Made by a program: the position numbers and the translations under genes
Notes under the pieces: generated by a model
Databases searched by the model: none
What the model was told of the DNA's origin: nothing
What the model saw: only the letters and a program-made list of their open reading frames with translations
Shown here: positions 1-16,000 of the stretch, one piece after another
Position numbering within the stretch: position 1 is the stretch's first letter
Layout: every line of letters begins with the position of its first letter
NCBI GenBank assembly: GCA_032158125.1
Contig: JASKOT010000008.1
Location: 124,001-188,000 of the forward strand
Length of the DNA stretch: 64,000 nt
Source of the DNA: Papiliotrema nemorosa
Taxonomy: Eukaryota > Basidiomycota > Tremellomycetes > Tremellales > Rhynchogastremaceae
Reading direction: 5' to 3'

Positions 1-3000
1 CTTCCGAAGAAGCGATTTCGGATCGTGCAACGTGGGCGGGTTGAGGAGGTATTGACGTAAAGCCCCAATCGAGGTAGAGAGGTTGCTCGGCAGTACAGTG
101 GCAGGGATGAACCACGTTTGATCCACCGCTACAGGTCAGCTCGTGGATGCTATACGTAAAAAATGTGACTGACCAGTCTCATCGTCGCTACGCTCAAAAG
201 AGAGCAGCTTGAGCATAAGTCGGAATTGAGCATCATGACCCAATCCATACTTCCTCTTCTCATCCTCTCCTGGATCAAGCTCTGTCTGGTCAGTTCCATC
301 CGACCTGAGATTTACTTGCGACTAACCGTATCGCCCAAACTTCTCCTGAGCCTCTTTGCTTGGTCCACCGAACTTCCTCACCCTATCCTCATCTTCCTCA
401 TCACTGTCTTCCGGGACCAGAGCCTGTTCGCCATCCGTCGTAAGGACAATTTCTTGTCTCGTGGCGAGAACGACCTCGAGGACTTCGATGATCCACTCGA
501 TCCAGTCTTTATGATCTGTCTGAAGCAACATCGCAATGACGGCTCCCATTTGTTCAGACCAAGACAGATTCTTGTTCTTCTTGAATATGAGGTCTATCGG
601 TGCTCGGGACATCTTGATGTCAGCGATGCACCTGAAAAATGGCGGCCACGTACCTGCTCCCTGATTCGATCCCGTTGTCCACCCATACCGTCATCGTCGC
701 TGTCCTCATCGCTCTTGTACGAGCTCAATTCTTTCCAGTGTCCTCGCGTCTTGGGTCCAAGAGCTTGAACAATGACGAAGGGATCATCCTCGACTTTCTT
801 GAAAAACTTGCGCAGTATAAAGTTGATGAGTTGCAACAGGTCTTTCGTCTGGTCCGTTTTTGGCAGAGTATGTTGTTCGTCCAGGATCTTGCGGAACAAG
901 TACAAGCAAGATACCTTGGTCGTTAGCTTAATATGACATCGCGCGTCAAAGGACAGACCTTGAAATACAGCCCCTCCGCCTGAGTCTTGACGACTTGCCG
1001 ATGCATCAACCCGACTACACGTCTCATCTGCTCCGACTCGTCAAACTCTTGAAATCTCGACAAGTACGAAACAAGCGTATTGACCACGGCTTCGGAAGCG
1101 AAGCGCTATCGTCTTAGCCATTCACACCGGGACAGGTGCAAGAAAACTCACCTTTTCGAACGCTTGAAACGTGAAAGCGTGCTCGGCATAACTCGGTACA
1201 TCCTCATCTCCGTTCAAGATTGCCGCCTCTTCATCCTCCCCAGCGTAGTCTTCGGGTAAAGGTACAGATCCATCGGCATTGGCATCGTCGATCGCCTTCT
1301 TCTTTTTCTTCGCAGCTCGACGTTTCCGAATGAACATGTAGGATTTGGACTTTGAGTACTTTTCCAGCATTCTCAACAGGACATATGCAAAGTGGATCAC
1401 TGAGTCGAGGTACCTGTCATCAGCCATATTCCATGGGGCATGAGCTTTGCACTCACCCGACAGACTGATCTTTGTACTGCGATACAACCAGCAAGCACGA
1501 GTCGAGGATATCGCCGTTGTAATACAACTGTTCTTGCAGTTGAATGGCGGTCTCGATATCGTCTTCGACCTTGGACTGGGCCATGGAGTCGATGAGTAAC
1601 AGCTGCACGTCAATGGCTACCGTTGAGCGTTTTCAACACTCACTATTTGGGTGAAGCAGTCTATACTAGCTTGCAGCTCTGTCCACGATGGAGGCTGACG
1701 ATCAGCTATATGATTCTTCTCACCGCCGAGTAGCTCACCTTGTCGTCCATTGTGTACTTCATCCTCATTACGACCCACTTGACAGATTCTATTTCCGCCA
1801 TCTCACCAACCAACCCCAACTCCAGTCCCTCTTCTTCTGGCACTTCGCCACTGTGTTTCGCAGCCGACTTGGACCGGAGAAGAAGAAAGTACTCGATAAA
1901 GAATCGCGCGAGGGAGAAACAACGGAGGTTATCGGTAGGCCGGACTTTAGACCGCTCCATACGGATGTCTTTGAGGATCGACGCGAAGAAGGCTGTGACG
2001 TGAGGTTGTCCCTGACATTGTGCGTGCAGGCTTACTGTTGAAAGAGGATTGGATGAATTCTTTCGCGAGGCTTTGCAGAACTCGCATAGCGTCTGGACTG
2101 AGATTTATGACTCTCCCCAGCTCGTCCTACAACTGAGCACTTCTTTCGGAGAGCGATAGGAGGACTGACCACTTTCTTCATCCTACCCGCTCGTTTCCTC
2201 TTGACCTCATCCAGTATCTTGCCCGGATTGACCGAAATTGCATTCTGTTTGTGAAGCACAATCTTTTGGTCCCCCTAACTGATCAGCCTGATTCAAGATC
2301 TGTCTGTGATGAGGCTTACCGCTCGCACAGCAACCGTCGTACCGAATCGCGAATGCCTCGACATGCCCGTCCTGGAGTGCAACGACTTTTGCCTCTTCTC
2401 CGCATCCAGCAATTTACTCAGGTTCTCCATCGGCGCCTGACGATCAGCTGTCTCCTCTAGAGTGGAACGGTACTGACCCGAGCTTGATCCTGAGCCAGAT
2501 CTCTCGCTCGGACCGACCGGAATATGAGGTGCAGAATGTCGAGAACAAGCACATTGTACCCGTTGAACTCTGTTTTGTCGGAACAGGACGCGAGGGTCAA
2601 GAGTAATTGGAGATATGTCAATTGGTCAAGCTGGATCACGAGTCTCGACTGCGGGTCAGGTCCATACAACTTGAGAAATTGGTAGACGGGCTCACCTGTA
2701 AATTGGCGAATTCTTCCTTCTCGCCGGTCGACGTCCCTTCGGCCACTGTATCTCGGATAGCCAGGAGATTTCGGACAATGTGTAGTCCAAGCGAGATGAT
2801 CTTCTCGTCTCGCTCGTCTCTGCTCTGTCAGCCTGGGCCGTGCCACGATCGGACAATGGTTGTCGACTCACTTTCTTGGTTTGGCCAATGAAGGGAGGAT
2901 CAAGGATAACATGGACCTCAGCGGTGCATTAGTCTGTAGCAACATCGCCTTGGCCTGTCAGTCTTGCTTGTAGGGGACACGGGGGAGTACTCCGCGTTCA

Positions 3001-3560
3001 GTGTGCCTCACCTTGTATTCCACCTGCGATCGGAGCAGACTGACATAGTCGGTGACTACATCCGGCTCGTCGTCCATCTCCTTGAGCTCTTGCATCACAT
3101 CGATAGGCCAAGTCAAAGCCGCAATCAAGTCACCTACGTATGAGCTCCATCAATCCCCTCGATCATCAGTGCACTCACAAGCCATCAGAGCGATCTTTCT
3201 CCCCCAATCACCTCTCTCTGCGCATTCCACCACAATAGCAATGAGCTCCCTCATCAAACCCGCTTTCGCCATACACCTCGCTACCGTCCGCTCATCGTCT
3301 GAATCGTCTTTTCTCCACAACTTTTTCAGGTCCTTCAAAACTCCCAACACGCTGTCTCCGGGTCTATATACCGTTTCAAATACCCCTGGAGACGTTTGGA
3401 CCTCCTCGTATCCTCCTAATGCATTGACAAGGTTTTGGATGGCCGGCATGAAGATTTCGTACCTGTCCACAGGGGGGATATCGGCGGGGTCATGCTCGTG
3501 ATTGAGCGAATGGAGGGAGAGGGCATCATCAGACGCGTATCCTAGGTCGATGTCGTCCAT
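1..3560 (-). CDS. TOF1: Timeless/Tof1/Swi1 replication fork protection protein, 3' part beyond the window
   Basis: Component of the fork protection complex that, with Csm3/Tipin, travels with the replisome and promotes pausing, checkpoint activation and cohesion in the nucleus. The start is the ATG at 3560 (MDDIDLGYASD). The Timeless N-terminal signature follows within the first 100 residues: LVNALGGYEE, then YRPGDSVLGVLKDLKKLW. The first intron (3134-3178) joins LMA to CDLIAALTWPIDV, matching the family's conserved LTWP segment. Further exons down the minus strand include an SRAPIDLIFKKNKNLSW block and an acidic stretch. The last two exons read toward position 1 (RYELDPGEDEKRKYG, intron about 129-172, then VDQTWFIPATVLPSNL), so the C-terminus lies outside the window. 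Exon borders between about 600 and 3000 were not all resolved. Family assignment is firm. Confidence 0.88.
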
Positions 3561-3914
3561 GTTGGCAAGAGTGCCTACCGACTCCAATGCTTGAATCGAC
3601 GCTTGAGCAAGAGAGGACAAAGTGCAAGTCGGGGTGCGAGGCGGACATGAAATGCTCTCGACGCGCGACAAGTCAGACGCGTCCAACATAATGGGGGGGT
3701 GGGTGGCAAAAATCACTCCTAGCCGGGGTAGGGTGGTCACCTATACTCTATACTCACTGTTGCTAATGAGTCTACCCTCAACACCGAATTCACTTGAGTG
3801 AGCAGTATGCATGGTGAAATGGATGCTGAGAGATGTGGGCGCATGTATATGTACAACAGTGCCCTTACGAGGCATTCTCCGTACCGCTAAGAATACAATA
3901 TCTCTTCCGCCGCA
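3561..3914. other. intergenic region between TOF1 start and tRNase Z stop
   Basis: 354 bp that must hold the TOF1 promoter and the tRNase Z 3' end, both on the minus strand. Open frames here are short and have no coding character. No RNA gene or repeat is seen. Confidence 0.5.
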
Positions 3915-6811
3915 TCACCTGCTCTCTTCCGATCTAGACTTCTTGTACTCCACCCTACCCTGCTTACCATTCGGGCTTGCCCCCCTTTTCCCTTCTTTTC
4001 CTTTCGACTTGTTCTTCCCCTTGACGTCCTTCCCTTGCCCAGCCTTGCCCTCGCCAGGGGCGATATCAGCCTTGACCACCCCTGCCTCTTCCTCTTCCGA
4101 CTGCTCTGATGCAAACAACAGTTCCGCCGCATCCATATAATACTTCATTCTCCACATTTGTCCAATCTTGACACTCATAAAGTCATAACTGATGCTGACG
4201 ACTTCTCCACCTTCTTGTCCCGGGGTAGTGTCTACCCTGGATTTAGGAATCTTGGGGTACCGCTGTGAAAAGTGATTCAAGAGGATATGTCTCGCTCGCA
4301 TATCCCGTCCAACTTGGATCGCCTGTGAGAACGTCGAATGACCCTTTTCAGCGGCTGTTTCGGGTTTATTGTCCTCTAATGTCGCTTCGTGAATTAACAA
4401 CGTTGCGTTGCGACCTGCATGAATGAGATTACCGGACGGTTTGGTGTCCCCCGAATAGACGATCTTCCACCCTGATTGATGCTGCAACACCAGGCCCCAA
4501 GCATGTCCACGGTGTGCGACTTTGGGCGCGCGAATGCCAGATAAGCCAAGGTCGGACATGAGTTGTCGATAGCCGTGCTGAGCATATCGCAGACTGTCTT
4601 CGCCAAACACATCGTACTTTGGCCACCTCCTCGAACCGTTCGCGTAGCTCGGGTCGACCGTGAACTCCCCACGATCCTGTTCAACACCATTGGTCGGGCA
4701 GTCATCGCCTTCACGGACTCTGACACCAGGAAGATGCGTAGTGAGCAAGGCCGAATTATCTATCCATACGAGGTTGTCCAGAGCCTCGGGTGAAACACCA
4801 TGACTCCAGGGTCCAGCCTCGCACATTGAAATGGCGATAGAAGACGGAGCGACCAGATACAATTTAGAGTCGACACCGTTCTGCCTGTAAGCCACAGAAC
4901 TCGACCATCCTTTCCACTCACCTTGAATCTATCCTCTAATATAGCTTGTAGACCCAAATGGTGGTCTGCATGCATATGACTGACAAAGATCATTCTCAGA
5001 TTCTCATACACCTTTTTTATCCCCTTCTCCCCGTACTTTCGCCTCATTTGGCCTAATGTTCCCTCTCCGCAATCCAATAGGATCCCTCCGAGATTAGGGA
5101 TATCTAGGAGTGTAGAAGATACATTCCGGTACTTTGAGGGTATAGCGCTACCGGTGCCAAGCGTCGTAATCATAATGCCGTCTCCAACCTCGGAAGATGG
5201 TTGATCCCACCTTGGATCCCTTCGGACAGCCTCTCGAGCCATCTGACACTGGACCGCAAAGTCTGGCTGTTTCCGCAGGAGGTCCCTGCGAGCACCTTGC
5301 ACCTCTTCAAGCGTTGTTGGGTATGGCGTATCCCTTTCGTGAGGGTCTAGAATAGTCGTTTCCTTGGGCGGCTGCATGGACCGGTAATGGTTCGGGACTA
5401 GGAACTCGGTGTTTGGGGGTAAATTCGACTTGTCAAGGGGCGTCGGGGTTGAAGCAACGAGAAGGGGAAAGATGTCGCCATCGAGGAGGGAGAGATTGAG
5501 AACGTTCCAAGCGGAGGTGTTGAACGTTGCGTCATTCCTATAGTTGTCCGTCGTAGCGATGAAATGCCGTGTTGCGTCTCCGAAAGTCTTCATCCAGGTC
5601 TGATACCGCTCATCCTGCCACACCGCTGTCGGTGCTCTGTGTATCATCACCGCCAACTGCTCTGGCGATTGACCATCCTCTGCGACCAGGAACGGAGTGA
5701 ATGCTGTAGATTGAAGGAGATCCGGCAGAGTTTCCGTGGTACAATTCACCATGGCGAGGTACTACCATCAGCTCGGAGATTTATAACAGCTGGATCCAAC
5801 TCACAGCACCCTTGACGGTATCCCCAACGACCTCTTCTGGCTTTACAACCTTCTTCTGTCCAGGATTATCCGGATCATCAAATTCAATCTCCTGCCCTTG
5901 GACCAATTTCGCCCGAATACTTCCGTTCGGCACTCTGAGCTGTTTCGCTCGATCCGCATCGAATTTTCCGGGGATTGTAGGTGCTTGACAAATGTAGACC
6001 ATTTGAGTGGCAGTTTGGTCATATGTCGGGACCGGTTGAAAGGGTTGGGAATATAGATCGGGCCGGGACGCTTTCAAGTCAGTCTTGGGGTTTCTACCAG
6101 GGCAGAAGGTGACTCACGACGACCACTTGGGAACATGTTATGGACATGCTTTCGAGCGAGACTCTCCGCTTCAGTCGAGGTAAGCCGGGAAGGTCCACTT
6201 TCTGCGTTGACATGTTGTGTCGATGAGGAGGTCTGGGGACGTAGAGTGTAAGATTTCACAGTCAACGAAGCGCCTGTATACACGTTCGCCTGCTCTTCCT
6301 CCGTCTGTGTCGCCTCTGAGGTCGACCCCTCTGTATAGGGGTAAGTCTGTATCCCAAACTCTTGTCGATACACGGAAGCTCGTAGTGTCCCGAGAAACTG
6401 AGTCGTATCCGACGGTCCAATCACGTCCAGCTTCCTGATACCCGCATCCGAAGCAGTCATAATGACACCTAAACATGAGCCTCGCACGACACACAACCCA
6501 TAAGACGCACCAGGTAACCCTGCCCTGCCTTTACTCCCTCCATCAGGTAAAAACACCCCCATCAGGCCTCTCATACTCAGAGCCTTTTGTACGAACGCCC
6601 TCTGTGTCCCTTCTCCGCATCCGAATAGATACCTCACATTGTCGAATGCCACATACAGAGATAGATCTGTGTCTGGTCCGGGGACTGTAAGCGCTCTGAT
6701 CTGCCAATTGACATGAGGCATCTTTCCAGGTACGCGTGGAGAGGTAGAGAATGCCCGACGAGTAAGGCCGGGCGAGAAGACGCGGAGGGATCTGGTGAGA
6801 ATGATGTGCAC
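3915..6811 (-). CDS. TRZ1: tRNase Z, long form (ELAC2/Trz1)
   Basis: Endonuclease that removes 3' trailers from precursor tRNAs in the nucleus and mitochondria. The C-terminal half carries the metallo-beta-lactamase core: TLGTGSAIPSKYRNVS, LLDCGEGTLGQ, the zinc motif SHMHADHHLG, then YSGDTKPSGNL, IHEATL and ILLNHFSQRYPK. The N-terminal half is the degenerate duplicate typical of the long form (VRYLFGCGEGTQRAF, no HxHxDH). Length is about 900 residues, as expected. The first 30 residues (MHIILTRSLRVFSPGLTRRA) are Arg-rich, free of acidic residues and look like a mitochondrial presequence; a second in-frame Met at 6721 (MPHVNWQ) would give a form without it. Introns include 4885-4921 (37 nt). 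The C-terminal tail is lysine-rich. It is divergent from the lipid kinase gene, 245 bp away. Confidence 0.93.
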
Positions 6812-7056
6812 GCAGGCGAGAGGGACCTGCTATGGAATGGTAGGGTATGCAAAGGGCAGTCGAGTCGAGTCGAGGTGTATCAGTCGAGTGAATGATCGGA
6901 AAATCGAAATCTCGAACATTGTGACAATCGGCGATCGCCGAAGTGGAGGAAATCTGAAACACCAACCCCCTTTGGATGAGGTGTGATTCAGCCGAGATGA
7001 CCGAGATGAGAGACTGGAGGGTACAGTCGGACAATGATACTTCTATAGCACACACC

Positions 7057-8414
7057 ATGGCTATGGCACCTATACACATCGTAGCCAATCCAGCAGCAGG
7101 ACAGGGTAAAGCTCCAGAATGTGCGTATATCAGTGATGTTGGCGCTCGCAGCTAATTCCAGTCGTCGAGGAGCACGTTGTGCCCATCTTGAAAGCGTTGC
7201 ACAGGCCGTACGAGGTTCACACCACCAAATCACCTCGCGATGCAGGTGCCATAGCGGTCGAGATACTGCACACCTCGAAAGAGGACGAGAGCATCACGGT
7301 GGTGGTAGCTGGCGGAGACGGGACAGCTCACGAGCTCATCGAGGGGGTCTGTCATCTTGCCGAAGGAGGGAAACCTTCGGGTCGATGGGAATTGATCATT
7401 CTCCCTCTTGGGACTGCAAGTCTAACAACCGCATTCATATGAGTCGTATACTCACATCCAGGCGAACGCTCTTCACGCCTCACTGTTCCCCTCTACCCGC
7501 ACATCAATACCACTTCCCTCCGAGCACTCCGGCCTCTCTTCTACCTTGTCCACCAAAAGCCCCGAGACTCTTCATTCCCTCTCATCACTCTCGGTCTCGC
7601 TCCGGAAGACAGCCATACCCCGTCGACTACCTATCACCCTGACTTCTCTCCTCCAATCCGACGGGACCCCCGCAGAAAAAGCCATCACATCCCATATAGT
7701 CCTCTCGACCTCTCTTCACGCTGCTTTACTACACGATTCAGAATCCCTCAGGGAGACGTATCCCGGTATAGACCGATTCAAAGTTGCAGCACGACAGAAC
7801 CTCCCTATAGCCTTCCAGGCTCACGCCACATTACACGGCCAAGTTTTACAGTACTCCCCTAGAGCTCAAGGCTTTGTTACGCCCTTCACCGCGCGACAAT
7901 CGGAGAAGGGGGTGAGACTAGACGGTCCTTTTAGCTATTTCACCTCTGTAACACTTACCGATCGACTCGAGCCGACTTTCATTATAGCTCCTACATTGGC
8001 TACATTCCCTCCGTCAGAGCAAGATCGAGCGACTATCGAGCTTATAATCCTTCGACCGGATCGAGATCCTGTTGTTCGTCGAGCGGGGACGGAGGAGCAA
8101 AAGGCAGAAGCGAGAGGGAAGAGATTGGGAGAAGCCATGGGATGGGGTTATGAGAGTGGGAAACATATTCGAATGACGTACAAGACGGACGGATCGGGCG
8201 AGGTGGAAGATGGTGGAGAGGGAGAGGTGGTGTGTGAGATTTATAGGTGTGAGGGGTTTGATTGGGTCCCTTCGGTACGTTGTTTGGTTGTTCGATTGCA
8301 ATCACACCCAGCGCTAAGATCAGGACGAAACGCACGAGAGATCTCATCTGGTCTGTGCAGATGGATCTATACATACCATACCGAGAGGTGGACGAGCAAG
8401 TGTGGGGCTGTTGA
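7057..8414 (+). CDS. diacylglycerol/sphingoid-base kinase catalytic-domain protein
   Basis: Lipid kinase of the DAGK catalytic superfamily (diacylglycerol, sphingosine and ceramide kinases); the substrate cannot be told from sequence. Four exons, 7057-7120, 7162-7415, 7462-8274 and 8361-8414, give 394 residues in one frame. The nucleotide-binding loop is near the N-terminus (IHIVANPAAGQGKA), followed by VVAGGDGTAHELIEG and then PLGTANALHASLF. The last motif is only restored if intron 7416-7461 is removed, and that intron begins with GC rather than GT (GCAAGT). No transmembrane segment or C1 domain is visible, so a soluble enzyme is inferred. It faces the PAK kinase gene 3' end to 3' end. Confidence 0.8.
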
Positions 8415-8963
8415 GACCCTCTCCTACCACTTCGACCTCGGATGGGTTCTATGTCTGGGGATGAGGGTGGGACTTGTTGAATCCGCGTGCTTGATAAGTC
8501 GGAGCACATCTCGTGAGATGTGGCTGAATCGACGTTGTTCATCGATGACATGATCGTATTATACCTCTAGATGCATGTACTGGGTATGTGTACAGGCCTA
8601 GAACAAAATTAGAGGGAACGTACTCCGAAGAACGACTGCCTTGCTATAGGTAGACTCGGCACGATTGACAACACTATGCATTTCTCTGTCATATCAGGCT
8701 CATTTCTGGATGATCATAAGTGCAGGGAGATTCCGGAACACGCGGGAGCTAAGCACTAAAAGCAAGGACTGGGTCAAGGGCGGGGGGATGTGTAGAGGAT
8801 ATTTTGTCTATTCACATTTTGGCGGAACTTCCGATCCTTTCGAATCATTCGAAGTGGCGTTGTGGAAATCAATGCAGGCGCTGTTGTACAACAAGTGTTG
8901 GAAGGGCTCGATATGCCGTTTTTTGAAACATTTTCCAGTCGCGATGTGCCCTTGTTTCTAGGC
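8415..8963. other. convergent intergenic region
   Basis: 549 bp between the stops of the lipid kinase and the PAK kinase. A 98-codon plus-strand open frame (8665-8961) has no family resemblance and no partner exon. I regard the stretch as 3' untranslated sequence. Confidence 0.5.
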
Positions 8964-12019
<3,056 letters not shown>

Positions 12020-13078
12020 GTTGGATCAACGCGTGGTGTTGATGGATCGAAGGAGAGGGGGTTGAACAATTGAGTGAATCGATCGATTGAGGGGTAATAT
12101 TCCGTCGAGCGATATCGAGCAAGGCCGCACTAGATTGCCTCGAGTCGAGCCTCGAGCAAGGGGGGTACGGATGCTTGACCTCCTTTGTACGATGTTATGG
12201 ATGGGAGAAGTGTTGATGACCTTTCCACGAGGTCCAAGCTCGAGACAGGAGCGCCAAAAACCAAAACTCAACCTAATAATGTCGCGTCGATGATAGTATC
12301 GTGTATCGGTATCCGAGTTTCAGCGTATCGTATGCTTTCTGGGTCGTCGATCTCAGCTCGAGGGTGATGACAAAGGATGATGAACTCGAGAATGATGATG
12401 AAAGACGTGTTCGAGGTGGTGGTGGGTAGAGTATCAAGGAGGAGATGAAACAATCCTTTGGCTGAACTACAGCTTTCAAAAACGAGGGTGGTCGCGGTAA
12501 AGAATGATCGACACCAATGTGTGTGTGTCTGCAACACCTCGATGACGAAAGTGAGAGGTCTGCTCTTGGAGCCTTGTATGTATGAGCCAGACACCAGCGA
12601 TGCACTGGACGATGCTCTGTTCTGCGCGAAGACCCCTCTTGCAGCCATAGTCGATTGAGGATTCCTCTACAACGGGGCAGGCCGACGCGTGGGCCACCAC
12701 CGATCTCTACCCCCTCCAAATCACCCCAACACCGTCCCGTCCGTCCCATTCCGGCATGCCACCCGGATCAGCAAGCAGCCACACGGCAGCCACAAGTGGT
12801 GTAGTTGCATATCTCGACATCTCGACATGCATATCGGTGTATGCTGCCCATTTGACCCATTTCCAATTGACAGCAAGCCTACCAGCTCGCTCTCCTCGAA
12901 TTCCGGACTAACTCGATCACCTTTACCTCGCGACGACGGAATCAAATTCTCCACAGTGGGTGGCAATTAGCAGCATACCCCCAGATCCCCTCTCTCGGCG
13001 TTATGGAGCGTGTGGCACTATACATACCATACACCTGAACCCTAGTGCATGATCATAGACGCATCGCATACCTCACGC
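12020..13078. other. long intergenic region upstream of the PAK gene
   Basis: 1,059 bp upstream of PAK1, downstream of the SCM3-like stop. It holds short simple-sequence patches (GAT-, GGT- and GT-rich around 12380-12530). Open frames on both strands show no family features. It probably contains a long PAK1 leader and promoter. Confidence 0.45.
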
Positions 13079-16000
13079 TCAATCCACAAAATGAAAGACA
13101 CTGCTATCCCTAAATGATCTGCTCAATTCTTCTCCAGCATCCTCGTCCATCCCCCACTCCATCCCTTCTTCCTGACTTGCTCTTTGTAGCTCTTCTTCCT
13201 CGTCAACCGACGTCCTGCGTCTCTTGCGCGGGGTGCTAGCGGCCATAGCAGACTTCCGAGTTTTTGGCGTGAAGGACGAAGGGCGAGGATCTTTAGTTGA
13301 CTTGGGCAGCGCACCAAGCGATTTAGCCCGGGATCGACCGGTCACTTTTTGATGAGGCATGACGAGTCGTTTTCGTGAACTGCCCGTAAAGTCGCTACTT
13401 TCTTCCTCTTCAGCCGAGACTGGAGTCGGCAGTCGATGCGTAGACGTAGCACGTAGAGGCACAGGCGGAGGCAGCATCAGACTGCTCTTTGGCGATCGAT
13501 TAGGCGTGGCGGATCTGTCACTTCCTCGAGAGGATCCAAAGCTCGGTGGAGGGGTAGGTAACGAGTATTGCTCCGTCGGCGATTTGAGATGAGAGGTCAG
13601 CTCGTTTCTCAGAGAGGACACCAGAGTGTTCGACAGCCTTCGACCGAGTATGGCGGATGCAGGTGCAAACGCCGCGAGCATACCTGATGAGAGTCGACCG
13701 GTATGCTCCGACAATTTGAGTCCGACGTCCTTTGCTCTCACGTCGAGCTCTGTAGACCTCGGTGATGAGGAGCGCAATGCAGACGCAGGACGCCACGCGG
13801 GCTGATGTGTCACAGCTCTGATAGGCGGTGAAGGTGCAAGCAATAACTCGTCCTCGTCGTCGAGGTCGGACCCCTCCAAGGGGGTCCGCGATGGTGAAGA
13901 GGGCGCGAGGGGTGGCGACAGAGGAACCAGAGAGAACCTGGCCCGTTTCAAGCTTCGCGCAGGTGAAGGACGATCGAAATCTGTCGGCTGGCGCAGGATG
14001 CCTCGGCGAGTGAGAGACAGCGGCGCGTCGTACGACACGGACAAATCCTTCAGTCCTACACCGGAGGGCGGAGTCGCAGCGAACAATGTTTGCGTCCTCA
14101 CAGCTGCGAGCGAGCGTGACGACGACGCCGTTCTCGGAAGCGCGCGGATTGGGCGTGTTGGGGAGCCGCTATATGGCGCGGAGGTCGAAGGTGAGGGTGT
14201 GGGGCGAAAGGAGACACGGTAGAAGGTTGATTCGCTGGCGTCGAATATAGGGGGTGAAGAAGGAGGCAAAGAGGATTGAGGTGAGGATAACGCCGGCAGC
14301 GAAGACGAGGGAAACAACGATGGTGTCGGACGCAAGTCTTGTATGGAGTAAGACCTTGTCCATCGCTCGTACTCAGTCGCAGCGGGGTAGGCGACAACAT
14401 CCATAGAGGAAGAATGAGCACTATCCACCGTGCCTTCATTCGGATATTTACCCTCGATATCGGCAGACCATGACTGAAGGCTGTCGGCATCGTCGTTATC
14501 CTCCTTCTGATTGCCATCGAGGACAAAGGTGCATTGAGCGACTCGCCACCTGCCTCGACACCACGCCGCTCGGGTCTTTCTGAGTCCGCCTGAAGCGTTG
14601 CAAGCCGCACATGAGCGTATCCGCGTACCTTCGTGAGTATAATTCACATCGAAATGATACCGCTTTGGATCGAGCTTGGTCACATCGATGTCACCGGGTA
14701 GTCGATCAGCGATCCCCGACCTGTTGTTTGCAGCCGAAGTGTGACGTGTCAGATTGTCGATGGTCACAACTTCAAACGAACACTGTTGGCGCTGCCGTCT
14801 ACCCTTACAAGTCTCCGCTCTTTCGGCGCGGATGCCACCCGCTTGTTCGCACTTGATGCAGTGAGAATGGCGAGGTGTTGCAGGAGTCTGTTGTGGCCGC
14901 TCGAGGTCGATGGCTTCGTCGGCATCACTTGTCGGCAATGGTACCGCCTGCATGACGGACTGTCCAAAGGTGCAGTGGACTGAGCGGCCCCCTCGTCTAC
15001 CCTTGCAGAGCTTTGCCCATCGCCTCCGCTCGCCGCCGGCGGCGAGACATGCCTTACAGCTCCGTACAGTCACGCCGTCACGCCAAAACGCCTGCTTGGG
15101 AAAGTAAGCGTTCGAGTCGAGCTCGCTGGCTTGTGTGGCAGGTCGTGTCGACGGTTGGATAGCTGATCCAGGGTTATAAGGGATTCGTGATGGCCCAGCG
15201 ATAGGCTGGGATCCCGCGTCGACCGGGAAATGCACAGGGGAATGAGACGGGGACGAGATGAACAGGTGTGCTAGTGAGGGGTCAATGGATCCTTCGGAGA
15301 CTTCAGTCGTCGACAAGGACGGCTTTATGATCAACATTTGGCTTTCCGTGTGATTGGGACAGACTGAACTGACCATGGAGGATGAACCACGAATGGCTCT
15401 CGGCGGAACCTCGACTTCGATTACTGATCTCTGTCTGTCCCCTCGAGACCATGAAAGCGCCGTTCCGCTAGTCTGCGACCTAGTCGGGGTGGCCAGAGGT
15501 GAAGCAGACGTTTCTGGTTCCAGGTACACTACGCTCGTGGCTTCCTCGGCCTCGGACGTCTGAGCGACCAGTTCGTCTGCAGAATCGTACAGATCATCTT
15601 CCTCCTCGGAAGGTGCAACGTTCCTCCGCTTGCCGAGAAACAGAGGGACATTGTCGTCATCAGTATCGGTATCGTCGTCCAGGGGTGCTGGTTTTTGGGT
15701 TTCCTGGCCATCATCTCCATCCGTGTCCTGCCAATCCGTGCTCTCGTCTTCGTCCTCCATAGACCGATGTCCGAGAGCTTCCCTCCTCTTCGCTTCATCC
15801 CGCAAAAAAGCCGCTCGGTCCAGCTTATCTTCCCAATCCTCTTCATTCCACGGTCTTCTCAGAAACTTCCCTCTGACCTCTTGGAAATCCTGATCGTCCA
15901 ATCCACTCTTCTCATCCCATCTTCCAAGCTCATCATCGCTCTCTTCATCCCCATCATCACTGTCCACTCCATTGAATGATTCCTCATCTTCCCATTCTTC

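Noticed and set aside
8665..8961. 98-codon plus-strand open frame between the lipid kinase and PAK1
   Set aside because: No family likeness, no splice partners, and it ends against the PAK1 3' end; probably chance.
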